Assembly (NCBI GenBank): GCA_050084515.1
Contig: CM114274.1
Span: 35,712,001-35,776,000 of the forward strand
Reading direction: 5' to 3'
Length of the DNA: 64,000 nt
Source of the DNA: Blasia pusilla
Taxonomy: Eukaryota; Marchantiophyta; Marchantiopsida; Blasiales
The position numbers and the translations under genes are program-made. This document shows positions 37,548 to 48,404 of this stretch, one piece after another. Each line of letters starts with the position of its first letter. Positions within the stretch are counted from its first letter, which is position 1. The notes under the pieces are model-generated. The model made no database searches, was not told the DNA's origin, and saw only the letters and a program-made list of their open reading frames with translations.

Positions 37548-38501
37548 TCCTGCTCAATCTAATGTTCAGTAAGAAACTTTGGGAAGTTTCTTGGGAAGCT
37601 TCAATGAATAACTACCCTAAACCTTCAATCACCTTCCCACCGATGAAGATTCAAATAATACACGTGTGTTCAGACGACGCACATGTACAGAGAAATGCAA
37701 GAAATATAAGTGTTATTACATCTTCGTTGTAATGTCTCACTACAGCTGGAGACAATCAATACAAGTTTCCTGTAGCGGAGGTCATACTATCCTTTGTACA
37801 TGTCAATATTTTGCTTCAAAATTATGCAATACATGACATTCAGACAACGGAAACGAAAGTGGGAATGATGAAGATGGATGAACGCCCGCTGCCTCGGGTT
37901 CACGAGGGTTCAGTTCGTATTACGTTTATGCAAGCCGCCAAGGGCACTAAAGCGCAATGTCCAAGGAGTTATCTATGTAGTCCACACCTCCGCTAACTAC
38001 TATAAATCGGAGCCGAACTGAACTGAACATAACTTGAAATAAGCAAATACACACTTTTGCACGAACCTTATCGATTTGGACACGGTTGCCCGTTGTAGTC
38101 GGCACCAATCCGAACCCGGAACACTTAATCCACGTACCAAACCTCTCGTTCGGGTTAATCCTCTATCATGAAGCGATCATAATCCTCCATTAGCGACCAA
38201 ATCCTTCATTAGCGATGCTAATGAACCAAATGTCGGGTCTCTCCGTCGCTCCACATGCGGTCTGTCCCGCAATTCACGACACGACGGCCATTAGGGCTAA
38301 TCGACTACCGAAGCCGAATGGATTCTAAACGGACTTCTTTCCAGATGGAGTCCATTTGTTGAAACGGACATTTTTAAGTCCGTCCGACGGCAGGGAACCG
38401 AATCTAAACGGACGTTTTGAAGTCCGTCCATGCCCACATGCCGCGCGCGGAGCATGATAGCCGACATCGCTACCGTATTACCGTTTTCCCGATCCGGAGC
38501 T
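37548..38501. other. MULE right subterminal region and promoter of the transposase
   Basis: Between the transposase start and the right inverted repeat there are several AACGGAC and GTCCGTCC motifs in both orientations (38328-38430). A CATTAGCGATGCTAATG palindrome also occurs near 38208-38224. These are plausible transposase binding or promoter motifs. No coding frame was recognised. Confidence 0.5.
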
Positions 38502-38589
38502 CCGAAGCGCGCTTTCATCGAGGCACCTACGGATAGGGTCTAGCCTATGCTTCGCTTTATTGCGAAGCCGGGGCAAAGTATGGGCTTCG
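38502..38589 (-). repeat. Right terminal inverted repeat of the large MULE
   Basis: This is the reverse complement of 26680-26766 with about 12 differences. It contains the perfect hairpin GCTTCGC-AATAAA-GCGAAGC. Confidence 0.88.
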
Positions 38590-38598
38590 GTGAGAGGC
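38590..38598 (+). repeat. Target-site duplication of the large MULE, right
   Basis: GTGAGAGGC repeats the nine bases at 26671-26679. Confidence 0.75.
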
Positions 38599-39202
38599 GG
38601 CCCTAAACTGAAATGGCAACATTGGGCTAATGAGAGAATTCCACGTGGGTACGTGTTCTGGCTGGATGCCTTTAGAGTCCCGGACAAAAAAACAGGGACG
38701 TGGAGCCGCCAATGACGAGCATTAATATTTGACGCCACTTGTAGAGGCCGTTATGATCTTATTTCGCTTCTATCGTTAGGGCAAGAAACTTATCCCAAAA
38801 TTAGCCACCCTAATCCAGTAACTTATTTTATTTTTATAGTAAAGTGAATGTTTACTAACTAATCTTATTTTTAAAATTATTTGAATATAACACGTTTCGG
38901 TGCACGGTACAAACCTTTAAGCTGAGGCTATGGAAGAAGAAAAGAATTGAGAGGCAGCGAGTGTGGCGAAAATCAGGAATGCTCTCGTAAGATCGGATCC
39001 GGTTGAGCAGAGGTCGGATTCGCCGTCTTCAACCTGCAGAAATTTCAGGTGGCGTCGCGTAGTGAGGGCGGATGAAGCAGGCGTGCACTCGGCACTCAAG
39101 AAGTCTCAAGGACGAGTGATTTCGAGTGTCGCAATTTCGAGGTACGGTACGTTTTTCGAGCGAGGGCAGCGGTCGCCGTTGCAGCATGTTAGCTTTTCGG
39201 TC

Positions 39203-39493
39203 GAGGAAGAAATCAGGTAGGATTAAGGCGCTGCCGTATTTGTGGATGTGGGAGGGACGAAACAGAAGGATTCGCGATTACATGCACTGCAGGTGATGAG
39301 GAAAGCGAGTTTCGAAGGAGGAAGAACGCATTCATTCAGTCTCAAATAACTAGGGTTTGACTTACACCCGCTACCTTTTTGATTGAGGAAGACATCAGGA
39401 AGGACTGCGGATGCTCCGTATTTGTGGAGGCGGAGCGGATGAGAGGAGAAATACGTGATTAAGTAGAGTGCAGGTGACGAGGACAACGAGGTG
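39203..39493 (+). repeat. Direct duplication upstream of the 266-aa gene
   Basis: A block of about 105 bp starting GAGGAAGAAATCAGG at 39203 recurs from about 39386 as GAGGAAGACATCAGG. Shared cores are CCGTATTTGTGGA and GTGCAGGTGA-type sequence. The pair ends about 100 bp before the proposed start codon, so it probably lies in the promoter or 5' leader. Confidence 0.8.
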
Positions 39494-39596
39494 TCAAGAA
39501 TTAAGTAGGGTTGGAATTGCGCCTTTTTAATTTGTCTCTTAAGAGGGAGGAATCGGGAGCAACGATCGTGTGTAAAGGAAACGGGCGACCGAGAGT

Positions 39597-41454
39597 ATGG
39601 ACGTGAGGCAGGTAGTGCTGGGGGCAGCTTTTGGTGCAGCTGTGGCAGTGAATGCCGCGCTTCAGTCCCTTGAAGATGCTGGGAGCTTTCTAATTCGGAG
39701 TCCTTCCAGAACAAGTCCTCTGGCTCTGTTGAATGCATCGCGCAGTCGTAAGAGAGCGCTGAGTTTCTCTGCTGTCCAGGACGGTGAGGAGATTTTTGGT
39801 GGCAGAGAGGACGACGATGATGATCGTGCGAGCGATGGTAGCGACGCGGACGACGATCTTTTGCCGTTTGATTCCCGAAATCCGCTTATTGACACTTCCG
39901 CAGGCTTGGCAGAAGCTCTCTCATGTAAGCGACGCTCTTCCTTATCCACTCTTTGGATGATTGTTGGTTCTGTTGCCTTGAATAGCCCGCGATCATCAAC
40001 TGAAACATCTCGCTCTCCGTCAGGCCGTACTTTGTCCTGCCAATGTGGGCCTCGAAGTCAAGTCTCAGACGGCTTTTTTAGACATAATTTCTTTCGTGAA
40101 CCGCTCGGGTTCATGAAGAAACCGCCCCGTTTGAATCCAACAACATAAAAAAGACTTTTCGGTTGAACACCATCAAGGAGAAACACCAGTTGGAGGAAGC
40201 TTTCACGATGGTGTCCAATCGTAGAAACAGACAGTTGTGAATAATCGCACAGAGGCTGAGGCTTTTGTACTCCCCTGTCAACCACATCTGCACACACGGC
40301 TTTGGAGTGTGGGGCCAACGAGAAACGACGCTTGTGGAGAAATTAGCTATGGATTTTGCGAGCAGAAGCTAGTGAAACAGTCCATTTGAGGGAATTTTTC
40401 TGACATGAGACCAGAAGCATCACGTCCTTCCAGTCAGGGTCCTCTTCACGTACTGTTTCAAAATCTGCCAATGGCAGCTGCGGTGTTGCATAGCTTGTAT
40501 AGGTAAATCACCTCATGGTTACAGCTGGAGAAATTCCCGTCAAACGAAGGAGGAGTAAAGCAACGTACAGTTAACAACCGTTTTAGGTTGCATGTGAAAG
40601 GGCTTGTACTCAACCTTGAGACTCTCTTAACGTGTTTCCACTGGGGCCAGTGGCTCTCACCATAAATCTTTCTTTAATTCTCTTCACAAAAGCTCTTCAG
40701 TCTCTGATGTTAAAGATGCGTCCTGTAGGTCGAGATTGGTCAAGAACCTTGTGACCGATTGGCTAACCTTCTCAATGGCCCTGCCGTCATCAAAGTAGTA
40801 CAACAGTAATCCAATTAGTGAACCAGTTACTTCTGCTCTTTGAGTTTTGCTTGTTCCAAGTGGGTCATTCAACTCCATTAGTGCCCGGAATGAATTCCCT
40901 TACAGGGATTGCAGTGCAGTTTCAGCTCTTAGCAGTCTGCTCAAGCTTTTTTACATCAATTCATCTCTATGTTCTGTGCAGCCTTCAAAAACAGTGGTGC
41001 CACAGTGCTCCATGAACGAAATTCACAAATGAACACGACGCAGGCCTTCCATAAGGGTTCCTTATCCTGGAAGCCAAGGGATGAAGAAAAGTGTAGCAAT
41101 GGTGGTCTCCAAACAAAGTGGGAACCTTCAAATATTCCTCAAACTGTTCAGAAAAGAAGAAAAGTACAGGCACCAGTCTTTTTACCTCTTCTCCCTGAGA
41201 TGATTCAAACAGAGGAGGCTATGTGTGCTATGTTGCGACACACAACCAACACAGTATTGGAGACTTTGGTGGAGGCCCAGAGAAGGAGAGATCGGATGAT
41301 TCTAGAGTTGGGGGATGCAAATCTACCTGAGAGAGAAAATTCGTTGAAACTTGTGATTAGCTTCATTGATGCACTCATCAACGTAAGTGACAGTCTGAAA
41401 TTTGTCCAATTGGCCCTCTTCGTTAACAAAGATGATCCACCAACGCAGAACTAG
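39597..41454 (+). CDS. Unrecognised two-exon gene, 266 aa, acidic N half and NLS-like motif
   Basis: Exon 1 is 39597-39924 (donor CAT|GTAAGC) and exon 2 is 40982-41454 (acceptor TTCTGTGCAG). The join is exactly in phase (328 + 473 bp = 266 codons plus stop). The start codon context is GAGAGTATGG. Residues 7-23 are alanine/valine-rich (VLGAAFGAAVAVNAALQ). Residues 65-90 are strongly acidic (REDDDDDRASDGSDADDD). QKRRKVQ at 166-172 could be a nuclear localisation signal. Residues 180-256 are predicted by eye to be helical (PEMIQTEEAMCAMLRHTTNT onwards). I do not recognise a family. The reading frame is free of stops and the splice sites are good, which favours a real gene over chance. More exons, or a different first exon, cannot be excluded. 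Confidence 0.6.
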
Positions 41455-44173
41455 ATGTGCTCGAGCTGTAGTTCAGTATTTGGTAATACATTGGGGGTTT
41501 CAAGCATCCCCTCCAGAGCAAAAACAATCCGTCTTCTCTAGCCTCTGGGTGATATGCTGACAGAAACAAGAGTTCTGCTGACAATCTCATGATACCCAAA
41601 AGTTTTGGACTTGTACTACATATGTTTCAAGGAGGGAGCAGAGCGTACACCCTGGTAGACCTGTACATTAGTCAAGTAGATACCACTCCCTCGAGATTAT
41701 ATTCTTCAAACCTGACTGATCACCTAAAGGAAATTATCGAAGTTCACATTAGTGGATCAGCTTATTATCCTCATCGAGACTATAATATAATCCTAGTCCA
41801 CGTGTTTGTTGCAGATCCGACGGACGTACAATTATCATATCTGTCAGTTTTGTCAGTCTGCTGAGTTATTGAATTGAGTATTTATCAACGGATCTGATAC
41901 AGGTACATGCATCTCTGCGGGTGGCATCCCTGGGAGACATTTCATTTCTCTCGATTATATTTATTTTTTAGTGGATTGAACACATCAGATGTGGAACTAT
42001 ATGGACATTGAGTTTTAAAGTCAAAGAGCGGTGCATTGAACTTGAATCCTAATTTAATCGGGAAGGGGGACGACGAGGTTTCCCAAGGGTTTTGGCATTG
42101 ATGTCAAGGTATATGAGGGGATGGTGGTACTCTTAGTTGGACGGGTTCTATGTGCTCAACCATCTTCCCGCATCATTTTTCCATTACTTCTAAGTTTACT
42201 TCAATGTTGATTCAGTTTCACACAGATCTGTATCACATGTCTCTTCTCTATGAGCCAGTGGAAAATCTCTACATACCACCACTCCTTACTCCCGAACTAT
42301 TTAGAGATAAGACTTTGAAATATACTATTTTGGCATACTCTTATCTATATCACATGTCTCTGGAATCAAGTATCTCATGGGTGTGTACCCCAATGGTCAA
42401 TGTCTCATTGATGATAATCCAAGTTAGAGTAAGATACCAGTGTTGATCCATCCGCATAAACTCTCACTTCCCCTAACTCGTCGAATTGGACCATGGTCCT
42501 GGAAATTTTTAATAATCTGGAGTAAGACGAAATCCCTCGTGGGAGTTGAGATGAGGTGGGCGAAGGACAAAAAGATCATAATCTTTCTCTGCAAGCCATC
42601 TTTGGAGAGGAAGAAGTTGAGAATCTACACTGATGAAGTTCTTTTATGAGGGAAACAAAGCAGGAAATTTTCTTTTCTTTTAGAGACCACGTCCCATGAC
42701 TAGGGACTTCCGGAACATTCACCTTAATAACTCATGTTTAAGGTCCTCAACCAAGAGGGGTCGCGGTACCCGAGGGTAACAGGATTGTAAATGCCAAGCT
42801 GGACACACACCATCCTCGTCAACCTCTCATGGATAGAAACAAGTCGATATGAACCAAAGAAGCATGTTTGACTATGGAGTTTTCATGCATCAAGTGTAGA
42901 ATTCAGTTCCAAAAAAATGATTTGCAATACTCTCATTGTCACCGACCATCAAAACACTTGAACGATGAAAGGTAGCTTTGAAGAATCCTTGTAAGTAGGA
43001 GGAAATCTCAATACTAAAGATGCTGCACTCAAGCAGAGGGACATTGACTCGGGATATTTGAGTGATTGAGAGTGGAGGCCTATTTCCGGGTTGACAGAAA
43101 TAAGACAGGTAGGACCAGAGATGAGAGTTGGGCAGGGCAAGCCCAACTCTCAATCCAGCCAAACCATTGCCTGATCCAGAGATTAAAGCACCAAACTCCC
43201 CTATGTGTCATGACACAACCTCATGAGTTTAAGCTCAAATTCTAGTTCTTAACCCACGATCTTCTTCCATTCTCTCTTTCTAATATTAAAAAATACGAGT
43301 CCATAAAAACGTGGAATTAAATAAAGCATGTTGAGGAATCTTGAAACACTCAACCAATTTTGGTCATGAAAACAGCCTGTCTGGTAATGTGTTGATCAAA
43401 ATAAGAGGTGGTCTCTAGATCTCAAGTCCTCTCAGGTTTCAGATTTTTCTTATCCAAACATCATGGACTGCCATCCATTGGCCCACATGAGAGATTCTCT
43501 CAGAACGTGAGTTCCCTCAGATTTCAGTCGATGCATCTAAAATCATCACAAGTCAGAGATCTGATAGTCACATTGAGAGCTTCTCTCTAGATTCAAGTAC
43601 CCTCACATTACAGAAACCCATATCAAACCATTGTGAGCCAGTAATCTGAGAGTCGAATGAAAAGTTCTCTCTGGACTCCCCAGTCTGCCAAGTGTGAGGG
43701 TGTGTTATAAGAAGATCTGATGGCAAGTACCAAGCTGTCCTCACATGGTGACAAACCAGTAGCTTTTCAATCTATTTACAAAAGAAAAAAGGAAACATTT
43801 TTGCAGTATGGATCCAGCACCCTAAGCTGCTTATTTGCCGGCTAGATGGGAAGTTTGATTGCTACATCAAGCCAAAGACTGGTCATGCTTACAAACTCGT
43901 AAATTTGATTAGTACACTACAGTAGGCTATTCATAAGGTGATCAAGCAGTAAATAAGATTCAGTAGCTATTCATATGGTTATTGGGCAGTAAATTGGATG
44001 GTTTAGGGCCACCAAAATATCTTGCAAGGGTTTCGAGTCTTAGCTATAAATTATAGGGATTCCCTCACCACAACCAGAGAGTAAGTGCATGGATGGAATA
44101 GCTCTGTGCTGTTGTAGATCTAAAAGATAGAATTACGAAATTCTGTTGATGCAGAAACATACTCGGTAGGTAT
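41455..44173. other. Intergenic DNA between the 266-aa gene and the GILP-like gene
   Basis: The two genes are convergent, so this stretch holds both 3' ends. Apart from the diverged tandem array at 43.4-43.7 kb, I see no domain or terminal repeat. Confidence 0.4.
43405..43700 (+). repeat. Diverged tandem array, about 84-bp period
   Basis: About 3.5 units share GAGAGNTTCTCTC, TAGATTCAAGT, CCCTCAGATTTCAG-type blocks. They start near 43405, 43490, 43575 and 43658. Identity between units is moderate. Confidence 0.65.
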
Positions 44174-47100
44174 TTAAGATGGAATTGCAAAACTATGTTG
44201 ATGCCACTGCACCGGGTCAACTATCAAGCAAGGATCTGACTTGTTGAAGCTGGCTACCTGTGGAGACACACCACAAGTCAGAATGTAACAATACTGTGAG
44301 GAATCTTGGGAAACAGTACCACATGTTGATGTCAGCTTGTCTTGAGCAAAGTAAGGCAGACATAAAAGACACAATATCTTGTAGAGAAATAAGGAATTGA
44401 GGAAAAACTCCAGCATACACTCCTATATACAGCTTGGGTAAATCTTTCGCATTGGGAGGGTATTCTTCTGACTGGAATTGCACATGGTAATTTTTCACAG
44501 ATTTTACAGGTCCATTTTGAAACTTAAATTAAGGAAGCACTCCTTTCTCGTTGATATCTGACTCCACAAAGAACATCTAGACATTGATATTCTACTCAAC
44601 TGAATAAAAAGAACTTGACAAGAAAAGATGTAGAAAGGGTAAAAGGACCATACCTTGTTCCCACAGTTCTGGCAGTAATGCTCCTTGTGCCAAAGACAGT
44701 CGCATCCCTTGAAAAGAAAGCAGACTCCAACTAAAGACATCATGCATGCAACACAAGCCGCCAAGCTTGGCCTTGACCTGGATATAGAATGGAGGGCAAT
44801 TGCAAAGTCAGGAATCTGTTAACTCTCTCTGTTAGATTAAAGCAGAGAACTCTATACTGAGTTATAAAGGCAAAGTAATAGTAAGCAAGACAATAGAACA
44901 GCTTGCATCAGTGAGGAATGTGATCTGCAGCATAGACCCAATCAGAGTGACTCTTTAAATACCCAGGGTCTCTACGTTGTGCCCCTCCCTGAACAGAAAG
45001 GTATCCTACCTAAAACAATGCAATTCACATCCAGGAGTGCTGATCCACTGACAAGTGACACCTGTTCACTGAAACATGCAGTGAGTCAGCAGAATGACCT
45101 ACATGTCCTATCAGACCTCGTGGCAGTGGCTTGCTGGGTGTCAATAGCGTTAGGTCCCTGTGGTCAGTTAGGTGCTAGCATTTAACACTATTTTCATTCT
45201 CTCTCTTCACTGTCTCTCTCTTCACTGTCTAGCACCGTCCAACCATGGTATATGGTTGCAATGCTATAACAAGCATTACATAATGAATACAGCCTCTCCA
45301 CTGTCTCCCTGGCACCGTCCAACCAGGGTGAGAGGTCTATAGTTGCAAGGCTACCACAGGCACTACTTAATGATTACTCCCTTTACACTACAGAGTAGTC
45401 ATTATGAACCTCGTCAAGAAAGGTGAATGCCAAGACCTTGGCAATTACGGGGGGATTACATTGCTGAGTGTGGTCGGGAAGCTCCTATGCCATATACTTA
45501 ACAATAGGATTTCCATGTACCTGGAGGAGAATACTGTCATCAGGGAAGGCTAGGCCTGTTTCTGACAGGCCAGGGGATGCTTGAATCACATCTTCACCTT
45601 TAGTCAGATTGTCCAGGGATCGAAAAGTGACGGGAAGCCCATCCCCTGCTTTTTCTTGGACCTCAAGAAGGCATGTGACACTGTATGGCATGACGGCCTG
45701 TCTTATAGCTTCAGGAAGGCGGGGCTCAGAGGAAAAATGTGGAGGGCAGTGGAGAAAATGTAACAGAACAGTGGGGCATATGACATCAAGCAGGGGGTTC
45801 AGTAGTCTTCTTACACTGTTTCCTTCACCACAGGGACATCACATCAGAAGTGCACTGTCATTTGCATACCATTCGACCCCTCACTGGAATATGATGTGGC
45901 AGTGTGGGATGCCAACACCAAACGAAGGGACAGGCTCGAAGTGGTGCAGCTGAAGGAATTTAAGGATGTGATGTCAGCTTCCTCATTAACGGCCAGAGTG
46001 GAATCCCTGGAGGATACATGTGGCATGCCAAGTTGAAATGGCAGAGACAGCTGAAAGCAATGGATTCCCCATCACTATCCTAAAGTGGTGATACGGAAAT
46101 GTTGGACCCAATGAAGGCCAGTAAAGCAGGCCAAATCTTGGACGAAAAAGGTTCAAGAGATTGTGCAAGCAATCAAGCTTCCTGCAGGACCTGAACTGTG
46201 GGAGCAAGATGAGAAACCATATCTGGAACTTCCACACAATCACTTTGAATGGTCAACACTCACGCTATATGGGAGTGTCTCCATCCTCTCATATGTAACT
46301 TTCTTCACTTCTTCTTCTCTCTCCCCATCCCAGTCTCTAGCACAGTCCATCAGGGTGTGAGGTCTATGGTTGCAAGGCTACAACATGCACCACTTAATGA
46401 GTACAGTCTCTACACTAGAGATAGTCCTGTAAAGAACTTCTTGGTTGACATTTGGAGGCTCTGCACCTACACTCAGAATGCTCAGCACTCTCACTATAAA
46501 AGAGTCACCCTCCTCTCATACAGTACCCTCTTTATTTCTTTCTCCCTCTGCGCCCATCCCAATCTCTAGAAACGTCAAAAAAGGGAGCAGGATGTAACCG
46601 CAAGGGAATGGCAGGCACTACTCTGTAAAAAGTCTCTACCCTAGCATGGTCCGATCAGGGCGCAAAGTTTGTGGTCACAAAGCTAAAACAATAACTACTT
46701 AATGTGTCACTTCAAGATCTAGGTCTATCTTTTGCACCAATCCCAGTACCTGTCACCATCAAACAAGGATGTGGTTCTAGTGTGGGACTGTAGCCACAAA
46801 GCTGTGTAAGGTACTAATTACTCTCAGGACTAGTATATCCCTAATGTGTATTGGGAATCACAATCAGGTAATGAGCATAGTGTTGTACAGAGTTTCTTGG
46901 TTACACCTGTGACCTCTGAACCAATACTCTGGTCAGCACCCATGCTATTTGAAAGAGTTTCCCTACTTTGCTTCAGTACTTACTTCACTTCTTCCTCATC
47001 TGCACCCGTCCCAGTCTCTACCAACATCCAACCAGGATGTAGGTCACTGGTCACAAGGCTACAACAGGCACTACTATGTGAGCAAAGTCTCAGGTCAGGT

Positions 47101-47911
47101 CTTCTGCCACGGTTCAACCAGGTCTGTGGTCGCAAAGCTACAAAAGGCAATTCTTAATGAGAACAGTATCAGACATATAATCACAACGCAACCACTCCTT
47201 AATGCTAACAGTCTCACGGTCCGCGCAGGTTTCAATGTGAGAGAATTCCACTACAGGGTATGAATTGTGGGTGTTTGAAGATACGTTCTTTGAGAGTAAT
47301 TAACCAAAGAAGTAGGAGACCTCTCTCAGTAACACAACCACCTTAAATAAGCAACGAAGAAGTCCTCGGAAGTGTGGGCCCTGAACCAGCAGACCTCCAC
47401 TTATTGGCCAGGAATTCTTTCAGGAGACGCTAAAGATCGAGCACAGGACAAGACCTATTCCCTCGAACCACAAAAAGAGTAAGATGGATACACACTTATC
47501 ATTATGCACAGTGAGTGAGAATGAGGATGAGACTTTCTTCAGTGTCTAAGTACTTGCAGAAAGAGCAACACTCTACTACCAGATTGCTTGACCCAGGAGG
47601 GTATTCACAGGCCACATCCAGTAACATCGCTTCCCTGCTAGACGCTCAGGCACTGATTGGAATTGGTTTGTGGATCTGAATTCGGGTACGCCGTAATTTT
47701 TCTACGAAAGAATTTCTTGCCTGAAAATTGGAAGTTTCGCAATCACACCGTAGATGGTGAGCGCTCACAGAAAACGCAAGAGTACCCCTCATCGTCTCCC
47801 AACCTTCTTTCTTCCCAATCGTCCAAGAGAGAGAGAGACACTCTCAGTCGCACCGTCCAAACAGGGGTCTACGGTGTCAAGGCTACGACAGGCACTACTT
47901 AATGAGTACTC

Positions 47912-47959
<48 letters not shown>

Positions 47960-48404
47960 CCTGATTATCAAGCTGTGAGCATTGATCAACGATTGGCAAA
48001 CGGGGGATCGTGATGGATAAGCACACTTACTTGACTTCGGTGAGTCCAGACTTCCCACATTGCGGGCATTCGAAGGGTGCAGGGGTATCGGCAAAGAAAG
48101 TTTCTCTCAGAGGTATTCCGTTAGGTGGACCGTAAAGCGCATTGGGAGGGATCATTCCCCCCTGATGGGGATTTGCATTCTGATGATAATATTGAATATT
48201 TCCTTGTTGTGGTGGCGCTTGCATTACTGGTTGTTGTGGAAAAATCTGCTGTCCTTGATTGTCCTGATATCCATAATATCCAGCACTCGTTTCCGCGTTT
48301 GCAGCAGGCGGGTAGCCATATGGTATGCCCATTGCGGGCTCCGGATACTGACCACCCGCATGAGCCTTCTTCATTTCTTCTTCGGATTGATACATGCCTG
48401 CCAT
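44174..48404 (-). CDS. GILP: LITAF-domain protein, GILP-like, 193 aa
   Basis: Three exons: 48404-48031, 44777-44654 and 44257-44174. Donors are GTAAGTG and GTATGG; acceptors are TATCCAG and CTCCACAG. The total of 582 bp is in frame with a TAA stop. Residues 1-107 are rich in proline, glutamine, glycine and tyrosine. The LITAF domain then follows. Its zinc half-sites are CPQCG (end of exon 1) and HYCQNCG (end of exon 2), and between them lies the hydrophobic membrane-inserting stretch LAACVACMMSLVGVCFLF. The tail ends FNKSDPCLIVDPVQWHQHSF, characteristic of plant GILP proteins. In Arabidopsis, GILP is a plasma-membrane protein that binds LSD1 and restrains hypersensitive cell death; that role is taken from the family, not shown here. 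Arabidopsis GILP is about 134 aa, so the N-terminal region here is longer than usual. Intron 1 is 3.25 kb and repeat-filled. Confidence 0.93.
45200..47910 (+). repeat. Intronic repeat family, about nine copies
   Basis: Copies at about 45225-45285, 45300-45385, 46310-46420, 46550-46700, 46730-46840, 46985-47080, 47110-47165 and 47845-47910 share a layout. A pyrimidine-rich leader (CCCATCCCAGTCTCTAGCAC) is followed by GTCCAACCAGGGTG, then GGTTGCAAGGCTACAACAGG, then CACTACTTAATGAGTAC. All lie on the plus strand of the window, antisense to GILP. No terminal inverted repeats or poly(A) tail were seen, so the class is unknown. The same core occurs in DUF924 introns. Confidence 0.8.
45398..46120 (+). 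pseudogene. LINE (non-LTR) reverse-transcriptase relic in GILP intron 1
   Basis: Frames on the plus strand give MNLVKKGECQDLGNYGGIT, LLSVVGKLLCHILNNRI and then the RT core FFLDLKKACDTVWHDGL (motif A region of plant LINE RTs). Further on come SLEYDVAVWDANTKRRDRLE and VVQLKEF, typical of LINE C-termini. The catalytic FADD block and the region between these parts are missing, and there are stops. It is therefore an old, internally deleted insertion lying antisense to the host gene. Confidence 0.82.
47915..47960. repeat. (GT)n(GC)n microsatellite
   Basis: A run of about 18 GT units is followed by five GC units. It immediately follows one copy of the intronic repeat family, and could form Z-DNA. 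Confidence 0.95.

Larger units (their letters stand above)
26680..38589. mobile_element. Large Mutator-like element (MULE), about 11.9 kb, two decayed genes
   Basis: The two ends carry 87-88-bp inverted repeats starting GAAGCCCATACTTTGCC, flanked by the direct repeat GTGAGAGGC. Inside are a minus-strand MULE transposase (34.2-37.5 kb) and a convergent plus-strand multi-exon gene (28.9-32.5 kb). The subterminal regions contain many short CGGAC/ACGGA motifs in both orientations, as expected of transposase binding regions. A two-gene layout recalls MuDR (mudrA/mudrB) and VANDAL elements, but I do not recognise the second gene. Both genes carry stops, so the copy is not autonomous now. The boundaries are directly visible; that the two genes moved together as one unit is inferred. 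Confidence 0.8.

Noticed and set aside
39662-39949. 95-codon minus-strand frame, serine-rich
   Set aside because: It is antisense to exon 1 of the 266-aa gene, whose splice phase is consistent.
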